45,033 nt of DNA, from positions 1-45,033 of the forward strand of contig JAHBTW010000026.1 of NCBI GenBank assembly GCA_019638385.1, in the 5' to 3' direction. Source of the DNA: Saprospiraceae bacterium. GTDB taxonomy: Bacteria > Bacteroidota > Bacteroidia > Chitinophagales > Saprospiraceae. Below are positions 15,767 through 24,609 of the stretch, piece after piece. Every line of letters begins with the position of its first letter. The stretch's first letter is position 1. Made by a program: the position numbers and the translations under genes. Under the pieces are notes generated by a model. The model had not been told where the DNA came from, ran no database searches, and worked only from the letters and a program-made list of their open reading frames with translations.

Positions 15767-16603
15767 TCACACCCCCAGCCGCCAGGGCTTCCAGCGAGCC
15801 GGTACAATGGCGAGGTGTTGTCGCTCCCGGAATTCTTTTTTGAAAAACAGCAGCCCGAAATGAAACAGGTCCACGGAGAGGGTTACTTCGGGCAATGCGC
15901 AAAGCTGCGCCCAACCGCGTTCCATCTCGTCCGACCAGTGAATGTCGGCTATCACAAACACGCTGTCGTCGGTACGGTAGGCGGCGCATTGGCGGGCGTA
16001 TCGCAGGAGCGCCGCTTCGCGGTGGTCGCCGTCAATGAAGAGTAGGTCCACCCGTTCCATTTTTTTCAAAACGGCGGGCAACTGTTCCTCAAAACTGCCG
16101 GTGATGACCTCGATATTGTCCAAACCCAGTTCTGTAAAATGCCGTTTTGCCTTTTCGGCCAACGGCGGGTTGCCTTCAATGGTGAACACCTGCGCCTGTC
16201 GGTCGGCGGAAGCCAGATAGGCCGTGGAGATGCCCTGTGAGGCGCCCAACTCAAGTATCGTAGCGGGTTTACGCCAGTGAGCCAAACGAAATAGGCGGCG
16301 CCCCGTTTCGGCATCTACGGCTGCGCTGCGCAGGATGTCGCCGGCACTGCGAGCGGCGGCGGCGTTCACCAAAGAGCCTGCGCCCAGATTGGAAGCGGGA
16401 ATGGTCTCGCGGTCGAATAACCAACGGCCACGGGCAATTTCGATATCGGAAAAAGCATAAAAGGCGCGCCGGTCTTCGAGGACCCGTTCTGCGAGTTCGG
16501 CCATAAACGGCGAATGCAGATCGTAGCGGGTTTTCGCGTTCATAAAAAACCGCAGGCGGCGCCGGGCAGCGGCTATGTAGTGATTCATGCTCATCCGATT
16601 CAC
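15767..16603 (-). CDS. Class I SAM-dependent methyltransferase
   Basis: A 278-residue protein with a Rossmann methyltransferase core: ATILELGASQGISTAYLA is motif I, VFTIEGNP the acidic loop after strand 2, and RVDLLFIDGDH motif IV. This arrangement resembles O-methyltransferases of the catechol/CmcI group; the substrate is unknown. Alternative starts at 16594 and 16588 would shorten it by 3-5 residues. The 3' end overlaps one copy of a 14-bp direct repeat and directly abuts a 7-bp repeat array, so the last residues may have been altered by that insertion. Confidence 0.88.
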   Translation of the reverse strand: MNRMSMNHYIAAARRRLRFFMNAKTRYDLHSPFMAELAERVLEDRRAFYAFSDIEIARGRWLFDRETIPASNLGAGSLVNAAAARSAGDILRSAAVDAETGRRLFRLAHWRKPATILELGASQGISTAYLASADRQAQVFTIEGNPPLAEKAKRHFTELGLDNIEVITGSFEEQLPAVLKKMERVDLLFIDGDHREAALLRYARQCAAYRTDDSVFVIADIHWSDEMERGWAQLCALPEVTLSVDLFHFGLLFFKKEFRERQHLAIVPARWKPWRLGV

Positions 16604-16665
16604 AAATGAAAAAGGCTGGAGATGTGGATAAAAACTGTAATTTTCCGCCGCTAATTTACATCAAT

Positions 16666-17787
16666 ATGTCGCTCTTTACACTTAGAGGAAAATTAGACCG
16701 CTCACAAAGCGCCCTATTGGGAACGCTGGGCTTGCTCCTGTTTTTGAGCGCCTGGTGGGGTCTGGCCGAGGTATTTTCTGAACAAAAGCCTGTCATTGAG
16801 GGCTTTGAAGCCTACCTGCCATCTTCCATTAATGAAGACGGGGACGTCGTGCAGATAGACCGGGACTCGCTGGCCCGTGCCGATTCTTTGCTTTTTGCCA
16901 ATGCCACCGAGTTTGAGAAGGTATATCCGGTGTTGCCGCCGCCGCAGCGGGTGTTTGCTTCTTATCCCACCCTGCTCCAGGAAGATGAACTGGCATCCAA
17001 CACCTGGCGCTCGGTATGGCTCAATATTCAGGGGTATTTCTGGGCGGTGCTCATTGCCTTGCCCATCGGGTTTTTCATCGGGCTGTTTCCGCTGTTCCGG
17101 GGTCTGTTCAGCCGACAGGTAGATGCGATGCGGTATTTGCCGCTCACGGCGCTCACCGGGCTGTTCATTATATGGTTCGGCATAGACGATCAGATGAAGA
17201 TTGCGTTTCTCGCTTTCGGCATCATCGTATATCTGTTGCCGGTGGTGGTGCAGCGCATTGACGAAGTGCAGGAAGTTTATTTGCAAACGGTTTTCACCCT
17301 CGGCGCTACTAATTGGCAAACCATCAAAACGGTGTATTTCCCCGCCGTTATGGCCAAACTCATGGACGATATCCGGGTGCTCACGGCCATTTCCTGGACC
17401 TACATCATCATTGCCGAACTGATCAATCGGCGGGGCGGCATCGGGTCGCTCATTTATATCAAAGCCCGGCAGGGGCAGTTGGAGAAGGTGTTTGCCATGC
17501 TCATCGTCATCATTCTCATCGGCTTTTTGCAGGACCGAATTTTCGCCCATTTTGATAAGCGGCTCTTTCCGCATAAATATTTAAAAACCACCCGGGAAGG
17601 CCTCAAGGAAACGGAATACGGCATCCTCACGGTGCTGGGCGCTGTGCTGCTGCTCATTTTGCAGGGCGCTTTTGTGCCGGCACTCGGCGGCGTATTCAGT
17701 ACGCTGGCGCCCATCGCAATCGTCACGGGCGTACTGATTATGTTGTACGGAGAATTTAAATTGATAAGAACGGCAGCAGCCAACTGA
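16666..17787 (+). CDS. NitT/TauT-type ABC transporter permease
   Basis: A 373-residue permease of the binding-protein-dependent transport family. One membrane helix at about 16-34 is followed by a long extracytoplasmic segment (about 35-115). The core permease domain lies at about 120-295, with the coupling motif region LGATNWQTIKTVYFPAVMAKLMDDIRVLTAISWTYIIIAELI. Two further helices are predicted at the C-terminus. The start at 16666 (MSLFTLRGK) was preferred over an upstream ATG at 16606. The ATPase gene follows after 99 nt; no substrate-binding protein gene is nearby, so the solute is unknown. Confidence 0.88.
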   Translation: MSLFTLRGKLDRSQSALLGTLGLLLFLSAWWGLAEVFSEQKPVIEGFEAYLPSSINEDGDVVQIDRDSLARADSLLFANATEFEKVYPVLPPPQRVFASYPTLLQEDELASNTWRSVWLNIQGYFWAVLIALPIGFFIGLFPLFRGLFSRQVDAMRYLPLTALTGLFIIWFGIDDQMKIAFLAFGIIVYLLPVVVQRIDEVQEVYLQTVFTLGATNWQTIKTVYFPAVMAKLMDDIRVLTAISWTYIIIAELINRRGGIGSLIYIKARQGQLEKVFAMLIVIILIGFLQDRIFAHFDKRLFPHKYLKTTREGLKETEYGILTVLGAVLLLILQGAFVPALGGVFSTLAPIAIVTGVLIMLYGEFKLIRTAAAN

Positions 17788-17798
17788 TTTTCTTCCGA

Positions 17799-17873
17799 AG
17801 CCGCGAGCGGCGAGTCCTGAGCTACGAATAGCAGAACTCAAAGCTCGTACCACGCCTCGGCGTGGTCGAAGCT
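17799..17873. repeat. 7-bp array with ACCACGCC hairpin core (AGCTCGT family)
   Basis: The units are AGCCGCG, AGCGGCG, AGTCCTG, AGCTACG, an 8-mer, AACTCAA, AGCTCGT, then the hairpin ACCACGCC-TC-GGCGTGGT (17849-17866) and CGAAGCT. The same core occurs at 41448-41465. The array fills the gap between permease and ATPase genes, so it is probably transcribed within their operon. Confidence 0.75.
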
Positions 17874-17886
17874 AAAAAAAACAAAC

Positions 17887-18687
17887 ATGAGCTTATTTAA
17901 AGATACCGATCATCCCAACATCATCGAGCTGCGCAACGTGAGCCAGAGCTACGACGGCGGCAAAACATTCATTATCCAGAATATGGATTTTTTGGTGGAA
18001 GACAAACCCGCACAGGGGCAGTTTGTCGTCATTCTCGGCGCATCGGGTTGCGGGAAGTCCACCATTCTGCGCTACATCGCCGATTTGCAAAAACCCACGT
18101 CGGGGCAAGTGCTCATTCACGACAAACCCTTAGGCGCTTCCAAACGCGTGAGCATGGTGTTTCAACAGTATTCCTCTATGCCCTGGCTTACGGTGTTGGA
18201 CAACGTGGCGCTACCGCTCAAATTTCAAAACATACCCGAAACCGAGCGTCGCGACCGGGCCATGGAAATGCTCCAACTCATGGGGCTGGAAGGGCACGAA
18301 AACAAATACGCGCAATATCCCACGCTTTCCGGCGGTCAGTTGCAACGCGTGGCCATTGCCCGCAGTCTTATGGCCAATCCCGAAATTCTGCTCATGGACG
18401 AGCCTTTCGGCGCGCTCGACATCAATACGCGCTTGCAAATGCAGGACTTGCTGGCCAAAATCTGGCTCAAGTTTCACCCCACCGTCATTTTCATCACCCA
18501 CGACATCACAGAGGCCGTATATCTCGGCGACGATATTTATATGATGAAAAAAGCGCCTTCCCGCATCGTGGAGCATGTGCATGTGGACCTGCCCTTTGTG
18601 CGCGATAAGGATACCAAACGCATGCCGCACTTCATTGAACTGGTGCAGGAAGTAGAAGACAGGATGATGCGCGTGACGGGGGTGTAG
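17887..18687 (+). CDS. NitT/TauT-type ABC transporter ATP-binding protein
   Basis: A 266-residue ABC ATPase. Walker A is GASGCGKST (51-59), the Q-loop is VFQQYSSMPW, the signature is LSGGQ (147-151), Walker B is LLMDEPFGALD (168-178), and the switch histidine lies in FITHD. It is of the SsuB/TauB/NrtD type and pairs with the upstream permease. All catalytic residues are intact. A 7-bp repeat array separates it from the permease gene. Confidence 0.93.
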   Translation: MSLFKDTDHPNIIELRNVSQSYDGGKTFIIQNMDFLVEDKPAQGQFVVILGASGCGKSTILRYIADLQKPTSGQVLIHDKPLGASKRVSMVFQQYSSMPWLTVLDNVALPLKFQNIPETERRDRAMEMLQLMGLEGHENKYAQYPTLSGGQLQRVAIARSLMANPEILLMDEPFGALDINTRLQMQDLLAKIWLKFHPTVIFITHDITEAVYLGDDIYMMKKAPSRIVEHVHVDLPFVRDKDTKRMPHFIELVQEVEDRMMRVTGV

Positions 18688-18691
18688 CGGT

Positions 18692-19945
18692 TTAATTCAC
18701 TCGTTGTCCCATCGCCTCTCCGGCGATCCACCCGCCTGTCCAGGCTGCCTGAAAGTTGAATCCTCCCGTGATGGCGTCAATGTCGAGTACTTCGCCGGCA
18801 AAGAACAGGCCGGGCAGTAGTTTGCTTTCAAAGGTTTTGAAATTGACCTCCCGGAGGTCCACGCCGCCGGCGGTGACGAATTCTTCTTTAAACGTGCTCT
18901 TTCCGGTAACCTGAAATTCGCCGCCCGTCAACTGTTCGCAGAGTTTCCGGCGCTGTATTTTGTTCAAATCGCCCCATCGCGGCTGCTCTGTTTCGCCAAA
19001 GGCGACCGTACACAGGGCGCGCCACAGCCGGAGCGGCATAGAAAACTGCGGGTGCGCCGTCACCTGTTTTTTGCCCTCATGGACGCGGAGTTGTTCAAAA
19101 ACATCCTCCACTTCTTCTGCCGTCAGGCCGATCCAGTTTACTTTTAGCGGAAAGCGATAGGCTCTTTCGGCCAATGCCCGCGCTCCCCAGGCCGACAGGC
19201 GAAGAATGCCCGGCCCGCTCAGTCCCCAATGCGTGATGAGCAAAGGCCCGGAGGCAGAAAGCTCCGTGCCGGGAATGTGCAATTGCGCATCGGGCATCGA
19301 AAGCCCGGGCAGGCCGCTGAGGCGGGCATCGCGTATGTTGAAGGTGAATAGAGACGGAACCGGCGGCACAATGGTGTGTCCGAGTGCGGCCACCTGCTCC
19401 CACATCCGCGGATTGCTGCCGGACGCTAAGAGGATGCTGCCGGCGCTAATGAGGCCCGCAGCCGTTTCGATGCGCCAGGGAGCGCCGTCCTTTGCAGGCG
19501 GCACAATTCGGTCGGTGCGGTGATTGAGGCGTATTTGCACGCCGGCTTTTTGAGCCGATTGCAAAAGGCAGTTGATGATGGTTTGGGAATTGTCGGAAAC
19601 TGGAAAAACGCGGCCGTCGTCTTCTATTTTGAGTTTTACGCCGCGCTGCTCAAACCATTCCATTGTATCGCCGCAGGCAAAGCGATTGAAAGGTCCCAAT
19701 AGTTCGCGGCTTCCTCTCGGATAGTGGCGAATTAATTCTTTGGGTACGAAACAGGCGTGCGTCACATTGCAACGACCGCCGCCGGAGACCTTTACTTTGC
19801 TCAGGAGTTCTTTTCCGCGTTCGAGCAGGATGACGTCTATGCCGGGGTATAATTCGGCGCAGCGAACGGCTGCAAAGAAACCGGCCGCTCCGCCGCCGAT
19901 GACGACGACAGAGCGGCCGGAAGAAGAAGCGTCGGATGGCGGCAT
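18692..19945 (-). CDS. HI0933/YhiN-family FAD-dependent oxidoreductase
   Basis: A 417-residue flavoprotein. The dinucleotide-binding motif GGGAAG is at 17-22, followed by the family signature KVKVSGGGRCNVTHA. The C-terminal FFAGEVLDIDAITGGFNFQAAWTGGWIAGEAMG completes the FAD-binding fold. The family (often named aminoacetone-oxidase-like, related to BaiN) has uncertain substrates. The gene converges with the ABC ATPase gene, with 4 nt between their stops. Confidence 0.92.
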   Translation of the reverse strand: MPPSDASSSGRSVVVIGGGAAGFFAAVRCAELYPGIDVILLERGKELLSKVKVSGGGRCNVTHACFVPKELIRHYPRGSRELLGPFNRFACGDTMEWFEQRGVKLKIEDDGRVFPVSDNSQTIINCLLQSAQKAGVQIRLNHRTDRIVPPAKDGAPWRIETAAGLISAGSILLASGSNPRMWEQVAALGHTIVPPVPSLFTFNIRDARLSGLPGLSMPDAQLHIPGTELSASGPLLITHWGLSGPGILRLSAWGARALAERAYRFPLKVNWIGLTAEEVEDVFEQLRVHEGKKQVTAHPQFSMPLRLWRALCTVAFGETEQPRWGDLNKIQRRKLCEQLTGGEFQVTGKSTFKEEFVTAGGVDLREVNFKTFESKLLPGLFFAGEVLDIDAITGGFNFQAAWTGGWIAGEAMGQRVN

Positions 19946-19970
19946 AAGTTCATTTATTTAACGGACGCCG

Positions 19971-19978
19971 CAAAAGTA
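19971..19978 (-). promoter_or_regulatory. -7 promoter element of the flavoprotein gene
   Basis: The minus strand reads TACTTTTG (TAnnTTTG), 25 nt upstream of the start codon at 19945. No -33 element is obvious. Confidence 0.5.
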
Positions 19979-20002
19979 CGCTCTCAAACGGGATTGCCCG
20001 GA

Positions 20003-20596
20003 TCAGAATTTGACGCCGGCAGTGACGGTAAGCATATTGTTCTTGCCGTTGGCGCTTTCGAAGAAAGGTGTGAGGCCGATTTCGTAGTTGGCTTCCACGG
20101 TGAAGAGCAGGATGTCAATGCCTACGCCGAGATTGGCGCCGACCGTGAAGTCTTTCAGGTCTTCGCGCAGGAAGGGCACAACGGCTCTTTCGCGCACGCC
20201 GAGAATGTAAGACGGCATCACGCCGCCGTGTACGTTGACGCCGATCAGGCCGCCTTCTCCCGTGACCCGCAGGCCCAGATTGACCGGCAATTTCAGGCTC
20301 TGAATCGTGGTCTCATCTTTGAGCGGAATATCGCCGGGCGCGTTCACGTCTTTGAAGAGGTTGGCCGTAAAGTTGTAGTAATGCAGACCGGGCTTGAAAA
20401 AAAGAATGCCTTCGCCCACGCGGAGGTCCACACCTGCATTCCATCCGAAACGCGCCTCAGCAGTGATGTCTCTGAATTTGGCGTCTATGGCGGAGGCATT
20501 GAAACCTACCTTTGGATTGATCAGGACCTGAGCGGTGATTTGGGCGCTGCACAAAAAGGCAATTGCGATGATCAGAAAACCGATTTTGTTTTTCAT
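20003..20596 (-). CDS. Outer-membrane beta-barrel protein
   Basis: A 197-residue exported protein with signal peptide 1-22 (ending QITAQ). The mature chain has the alternating-strand pattern of the Bacteroidota OMP_b-brl/porin-like family: VLINPKVGFNASAIDA at the start, then GWNAGVDLRVGEGILFFKPGLHYYNF, LPVNLGLRVTG and the C-terminal ANYEIGLTPFFESANGKNNMLTVTAGVKF ending in a hydrophobic strand with Phe. A small outer-membrane barrel of unknown function is predicted. Confidence 0.85.
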   Translation of the reverse strand: MKNKIGFLIIAIAFLCSAQITAQVLINPKVGFNASAIDAKFRDITAEARFGWNAGVDLRVGEGILFFKPGLHYYNFTANLFKDVNAPGDIPLKDETTIQSLKLPVNLGLRVTGEGGLIGVNVHGGVMPSYILGVRERAVVPFLREDLKDFTVGANLGVGIDILLFTVEANYEIGLTPFFESANGKNNMLTVTAGVKF

Positions 20597-20697
20597 GGCT
20601 TGAAGTTGTTTGAGTGGTTTAAACCCGCCTTAAACGCAAGCCGGCGCCGAAATAATGTTGTGAAAAAACAAAAAGACGTTAAAAGGGGGTTAAGTCA

Positions 20698-20763
20698 AGC
20701 TGCGAGCTGCGAGTTACGTCCGGTGAGGAACTCAAAGCTCGCAGCTCAAAGCTCGTAGCTACT
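20698..20763. repeat. 7-bp array, AGCTCGT family
   Basis: In register, the units are AGCTGCG, AGCTGCG, AGTTACG, a 10-nt spacer, AACTCAA, AGCTCGC, AGCTCAA, AGCTCGT, AGCTACT. The first three units are largely the inverse complement of the later ones, so the array can fold on itself. It ends 2 nt before the stop codon of the PorG-like gene. Confidence 0.8.
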
Positions 20764-20765
20764 TA

Positions 20766-21626
20766 TCAATTCTTACATCCCGCTTTCCTTTTCGTGCGGC
20801 CTCTGCTGCCCACCAATCCGTTGTCCATAAAATTGTACGAAATAGAAACGCCGGCGTTGAAGTACCAGTCGCGGGCCGATCCATCGCCGCGGGGCGTACC
20901 GGTGGGGACGATGACGAGGTCGCCGCCGTTGAGTTCGCCGCTGCGATTGCCGAGTGCGGCAGCGAGTTCGCCATTGCCGGCCAGCAATTCGGGGTAGCTC
21001 ATGTAGGTTCCACCCACGTCGTCTAAGTAGTCGCTGAAGGTCATGCGCGCACCGGCTTCGAGCGAAATATTGAACTTGTCGCTGACGGCGTATTTGATTC
21101 CAAGCCCCATCGGAATAGCGAAGCCCGTAGCGCCGTAAGCTGCCTCCCGACCCGGAAGCCCTTGCCCCTCGGTGCCGAGGGTGCGCAGTTTCACAGCAGC
21201 GCCTGCATAGTCTGTTGTCGGCTCAGCCGTGTACAAGGTAATACCTGCATACAAAAAAGGAGAAAATGGTTGTGACAGGTTGTAAGGTTGGTAGCCTGGG
21301 AGGTTCAATTCGCCAGTGAGGGACAACTCAAACAAGTCTGCCCGGAAGTTGAGGTTGCGCTCGATTATGGCCGGGTCGGAAGCGAGGGCATCGCCGCCGG
21401 AGAGGCCGGAATACCCCAGCAGGAGGCGTGCGGCAACCATGTTGTTGATGTTGTATCGCCCGAAAATGGCGCCGCTGAAACCGGCGTTTTGAAAATACAC
21501 TTTTTGGGAATTGGACGATAAATCGCCGAGATAATTGGACATGCCGCCGAAGACGCCGATTTCTAAGTGTTGGGCGCTCATCAGAGCAGGCAGGAGCAGG
21601 AACATCGAAATTTTGAGCAGTTTCAT
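20766..21626 (-). CDS. PorG-like (DUF6089) outer-membrane protein
   Basis: A 286-residue protein; the start at 21626 gives signal peptide MKLLKISMFLLLPALMSAQ. The mature N-terminus HLEIGVFGGMSNYLGDLS and the block FAIPMGLGIKYAVSDKFNISLEAGARMTFSDYLDDVGGTY followed by DWYFNAGVSISYNF match DUF6089, the family of the T9SS protein PorG. It is longer than typical members, with extra loops before the last strands (about 205-245) and a basic tail ending KRKAGCKN. PorG function is plausible, since T9SS cargo is present in the window, but DUF6089 paralogues also exist. Confidence 0.75.
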   Translation of the reverse strand: MKLLKISMFLLLPALMSAQHLEIGVFGGMSNYLGDLSSNSQKVYFQNAGFSGAIFGRYNINNMVAARLLLGYSGLSGGDALASDPAIIERNLNFRADLFELSLTGELNLPGYQPYNLSQPFSPFLYAGITLYTAEPTTDYAGAAVKLRTLGTEGQGLPGREAAYGATGFAIPMGLGIKYAVSDKFNISLEAGARMTFSDYLDDVGGTYMSYPELLAGNGELAAALGNRSGELNGGDLVIVPTGTPRGDGSARDWYFNAGVSISYNFMDNGLVGSRGRTKRKAGCKN

Positions 21627-21748
21627 CGAATTGGTATAAATTTTGTGAAGGGGAATTAAATCACAATCCGTAGCATTGGCGTTTATTTCAAACGCGCCCG
21701 CCAAACCGGAATTGCGGCGCAAATATCCATTCTCAAAACAACTTAACT

Positions 21749-23425
21749 ATGAAGCTGAAGAGTTTTTTTATTTCTATTTTTATCCTGACCGTTTTCGGCG
21801 CCGAAGCCCAACAGGCTCCCGCCAACTGGCAGCACTTAGACCAGACCAAAGACGGGTTTCCGGGACTGCGCACAGAAAAAGCCTACGAAGGGCCGTTGCG
21901 CGGCAAAACCGGCAAACCGGTAATCGTCGCAGTATTGGATTCCGGTGTGGATCCCAACCATGAAGACCTCCGCGATGTGATGTGGACCAACCCCGGTGAA
22001 ATTCCCGGAAACGGCATTGACGACGATGGCAACGGCTACATTGACGACGTACACGGCTGGAGCTTCCTCGGTGGAAAAGATGGAAAAAATGTGGGGAGCG
22101 ATAACCTCGAAGTTGTGCGCCTGTACAGAACCTTTCACGCCCGCTTTCAGAATACCGATCCGGCAAAAGTGAGCAGCGCTGATAAAAAGGATTATGACAA
22201 ATACAAAGAGTACGAAGGCGTGATTGCCGAAAAGCGTGCGTATGCCGAGAAAAACATAGAACTGTACGGCTCCATCGTCGAGGCTTTCGAGGCGCTGGCG
22301 CAAACATTCGACAAAGACCTCTTTGAAGTAACGCAGGAGGATATCAGCAAAATTAAAAGCAATAAACCGACTATCACCCGTGCTACCCGCGTGGCGCTCA
22401 GCATCATGAGCGACGGCCAAAACTTCGGGGAAATCAAACGAGACCTCGACGAGTACTACCAGCATGTATATGCCGAGTACCACTACCACTATAACTTAGA
22501 CTTCAACCCCCGCAGCATCATCGGCGACAACTACGACAACGTAAACGAACGCTACTACGGCAACAACGACGTACAAGGCCCCGACGCTCAGCACGGCACC
22601 CACGTTGCAGGCATCATCGGCGCGGTGCGCAACAACAACATCGGCATGGACGGCGTAGCCGACAACGTCCGTATCATGTCGGTGCGTACGGTACCCGACG
22701 GCGATGAACACGACAAAGACGTGGCCAATGCCATTCTCTATGCCGTGGAAAACGGCGCTTCCATCATCAATATGAGCTTCGGCAAAGGCGCTTCCCCTCA
22801 CAAAGCGACAGTGGATAAGGCCGTTCGTTTTGCCGCGAAAAACGATGTGCTGCTCGTACACGCTGCCGGCAACGACGGCAAGGAAAACACGGATGACAAC
22901 AACTTCCCCAATCGCCGTTTTGCCAAAAAAGGGTTGTTCGGCCCCAAATACGCCGATAACTGGATCGAAGTAGGCGCTATCAACTGGGCCGGAGGCGAAA
23001 ACCTCGCTGCCGATTTTTCCAATTACAGCAGCAAAAATGTGGACGTGTTCGCACCCGGCGTGGACATTCTCTCTGCGGTGCCCGACAACGGCTATCGCAA
23101 ATTCCCCGGCACCAGCATGGCCGCTCCCATGGTGGCCGGCGCTGCTGCGGTCATTCGCTCGCATTTCCCGGATTTGACCGCTGCGCAGGTGAAGGACATC
23201 ATCATGCGCTCTGTTGCGCCCCAACCGGGTAAAACGACCCTTCCCGGAGGAGAGGAACTGGTGCCCTTCAGCAAACTGAGCGTATCCGGCGGTACCCTCG
23301 ACCTGGATGCGGCGATTCGTTTAGCACAGGAAACAAAAGGCAAGAAAAAAGCAGGTTCTACGAGCGCTTCGGCAAAAGCCGGTGCTACTACCGGCGAAAA
23401 AAAGCCGGGTGTGGTAAGACCTTGA
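21749..23425 (+). CDS. Secreted subtilisin-like (S8) serine protease
   Basis: A 558-residue protease with a signal peptide (1-21). The catalytic triad is Asp64 (VAVLDSGVD), His282 (HGTHVAG) and Ser456 (GTSMAAP); the oxyanion asparagine is Asn375 in HAAGND. A run DDDGNGYIDD (91-100) is a probable Ca2+-binding loop. The spacing between Asp and His is about 218 residues, against roughly 30-40 in subtilisin. This insert is Lys/Glu/Tyr-rich and may act as an extra domain or regulatory lid. The C-terminus (about 525-558) is a Lys/Ala/Thr-rich tail. No T9SS sorting domain is seen. Confidence 0.95.
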   Translation: MKLKSFFISIFILTVFGAEAQQAPANWQHLDQTKDGFPGLRTEKAYEGPLRGKTGKPVIVAVLDSGVDPNHEDLRDVMWTNPGEIPGNGIDDDGNGYIDDVHGWSFLGGKDGKNVGSDNLEVVRLYRTFHARFQNTDPAKVSSADKKDYDKYKEYEGVIAEKRAYAEKNIELYGSIVEAFEALAQTFDKDLFEVTQEDISKIKSNKPTITRATRVALSIMSDGQNFGEIKRDLDEYYQHVYAEYHYHYNLDFNPRSIIGDNYDNVNERYYGNNDVQGPDAQHGTHVAGIIGAVRNNNIGMDGVADNVRIMSVRTVPDGDEHDKDVANAILYAVENGASIINMSFGKGASPHKATVDKAVRFAAKNDVLLVHAAGNDGKENTDDNNFPNRRFAKKGLFGPKYADNWIEVGAINWAGGENLAADFSNYSSKNVDVFAPGVDILSAVPDNGYRKFPGTSMAAPMVAGAAAVIRSHFPDLTAAQVKDIIMRSVAPQPGKTTLPGGEELVPFSKLSVSGGTLDLDAAIRLAQETKGKKKAGSTSASAKAGATTGEKKPGVVRP

Positions 23426-23430
23426 TCGGT

Positions 23431-23530
<100 letters not shown>

Positions 23531-24445
23531 TTACTCATTCAACCCCCAGTCATATTCCTGAAAAGAGATTTTTGCATCCGCGTTAAGTTGGACAGAACTG
23601 TACTTGTTGATGAACGCGGGTATAGCGCCGAAATCAACGGCATACCAGTCGAAGAGTTTGGAAATGGCGGCTTGTCCGGGTTCGATGCGATTGAATTTGG
23701 GGTTGTTGAGGAACTGCCGGGTTTGCCGGTCGAGGAGAGACTCTAAATTGTCTGCCGTCCAGACGCGATTGAGCAGTGGCGGACAGGAGCGCGCGGCGCA
23801 GTTGAGCGCAAAGTGAATGCGCGCATCTTTATAGCGCGGGCGCAGGATGTCATTTTCAATTTGATTGAGCGAATATTTCTCCCCGCCGATGGCAATCCAT
23901 TTTACATCCCAGGGTTTACCGCCATGCAATTTGGTAATGGAAGATACGGGGTAATTATCCAAAATGAGTTGGATGGTAAATGCATTGTAGGCATTGATCC
24001 ACCAGGCCATTTGCTCGCGACGCGACCACTCCTTTGCCGGCGCGCCGGCGCTTAGCGTGGCCAGATACGCTGCCAAAACTGCCTTATCGTCCAAAAATCC
24101 TTTATAATTTACTTTGCCATCCGCGCCGACGTGTTTGCGCAGCAATTGATCCCATTTCTCATGGCTGAAGCCGGTCTGTTCTTGCATCGGAGCGGCCGGT
24201 TCTGTTGCCGTTTCGGCCGGTTGCGGCGTGGCTTTGGGAGGTGTTTCCGGGCTTGCAGGAGCAGGCTTTGCGAGAGCCGGTTCCGGTGTGGCAGCCGGTT
24301 CCGCTGCGACAGCGGGTGGAACGGCCGGGGCTTCTGTCGCGGAGACAGCAGCCGGGGCGGGCGTTTCTGAAACTGCGGGGTTAGGCGTCGGGGCGCAGGC
24401 GTAAGACGCAGTGGTGATGGCAAAAAGGAAAAAGAGGATTCGCAT
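23531..24445 (-). CDS. DUF547 lipoprotein
   Basis: A 304-residue lipoprotein; the start at 24445 gives the signal MRILFFLFAITTASYAC with a lipobox at Cys17. Residues about 20-105 form a Pro/Ala/Glu-rich linker (repeated AVSETPAPAAV, PEPALAKPAPASPETPP). The C-terminal DUF547 domain contains WWINAYNAFTIQLILDNYP, IHFALNCAARSCPPL and FNRIEPGQAAISKLFDWYAVDF. DUF547 has a papain-like fold, and the conserved NCAARSCPP cysteine could be catalytic, but no activity can be stated. The linker would hold the domain away from the membrane. Confidence 0.9.
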   Translation of the reverse strand: MRILFFLFAITTASYACAPTPNPAVSETPAPAAVSATEAPAVPPAVAAEPAATPEPALAKPAPASPETPPKATPQPAETATEPAAPMQEQTGFSHEKWDQLLRKHVGADGKVNYKGFLDDKAVLAAYLATLSAGAPAKEWSRREQMAWWINAYNAFTIQLILDNYPVSSITKLHGGKPWDVKWIAIGGEKYSLNQIENDILRPRYKDARIHFALNCAARSCPPLLNRVWTADNLESLLDRQTRQFLNNPKFNRIEPGQAAISKLFDWYAVDFGAIPAFINKYSSVQLNADAKISFQEYDWGLNE

Positions 24446-24582
24446 GGCAATTTTTTGTCGGAATGAATGAATACGTTGAGGAACGCGAGCCGCCCTGTAA
24501 AGTTGGTATCTGCGAAAGCTATTCCCTTTCCTTGTAGCCACTGCGACACTTATCCACAACCACTGCGGCGAGAATCTTTGCT

Positions 24583-24590
24583 TACCTTTG
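24583..24590 (+). promoter_or_regulatory. -7 promoter element of purB
   Basis: TACCTTTG followed by C matches TAnnTTTG and lies 19 nt before the purB ATG at 24610. No -33 TTG is visible at the usual distance. Confidence 0.55.
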
Positions 24591-24609
24591 CCCTGCCACC
24601 AAAGCAGTT

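Larger units (their letters stand above)
15598..15788. repeat. 14-bp direct repeat flanking a 7-bp repeat region
   Basis: CCAGCCGCCAGGGC occurs at 15598-15611 and again at 15775-15788, where it encodes the last residues of the methyltransferase (PWRL). Read on the minus strand, the first copy also ends an open frame with PWRLE and a stop. The pair suggests a duplication around the inserted array. Confidence 0.65.

Noticed and set aside
22496..23224. Long minus-strand frame opposite the protease
   Set aside because: It is the complement of a well-supported protease with intact catalytic residues; the frame has no motif of its own.
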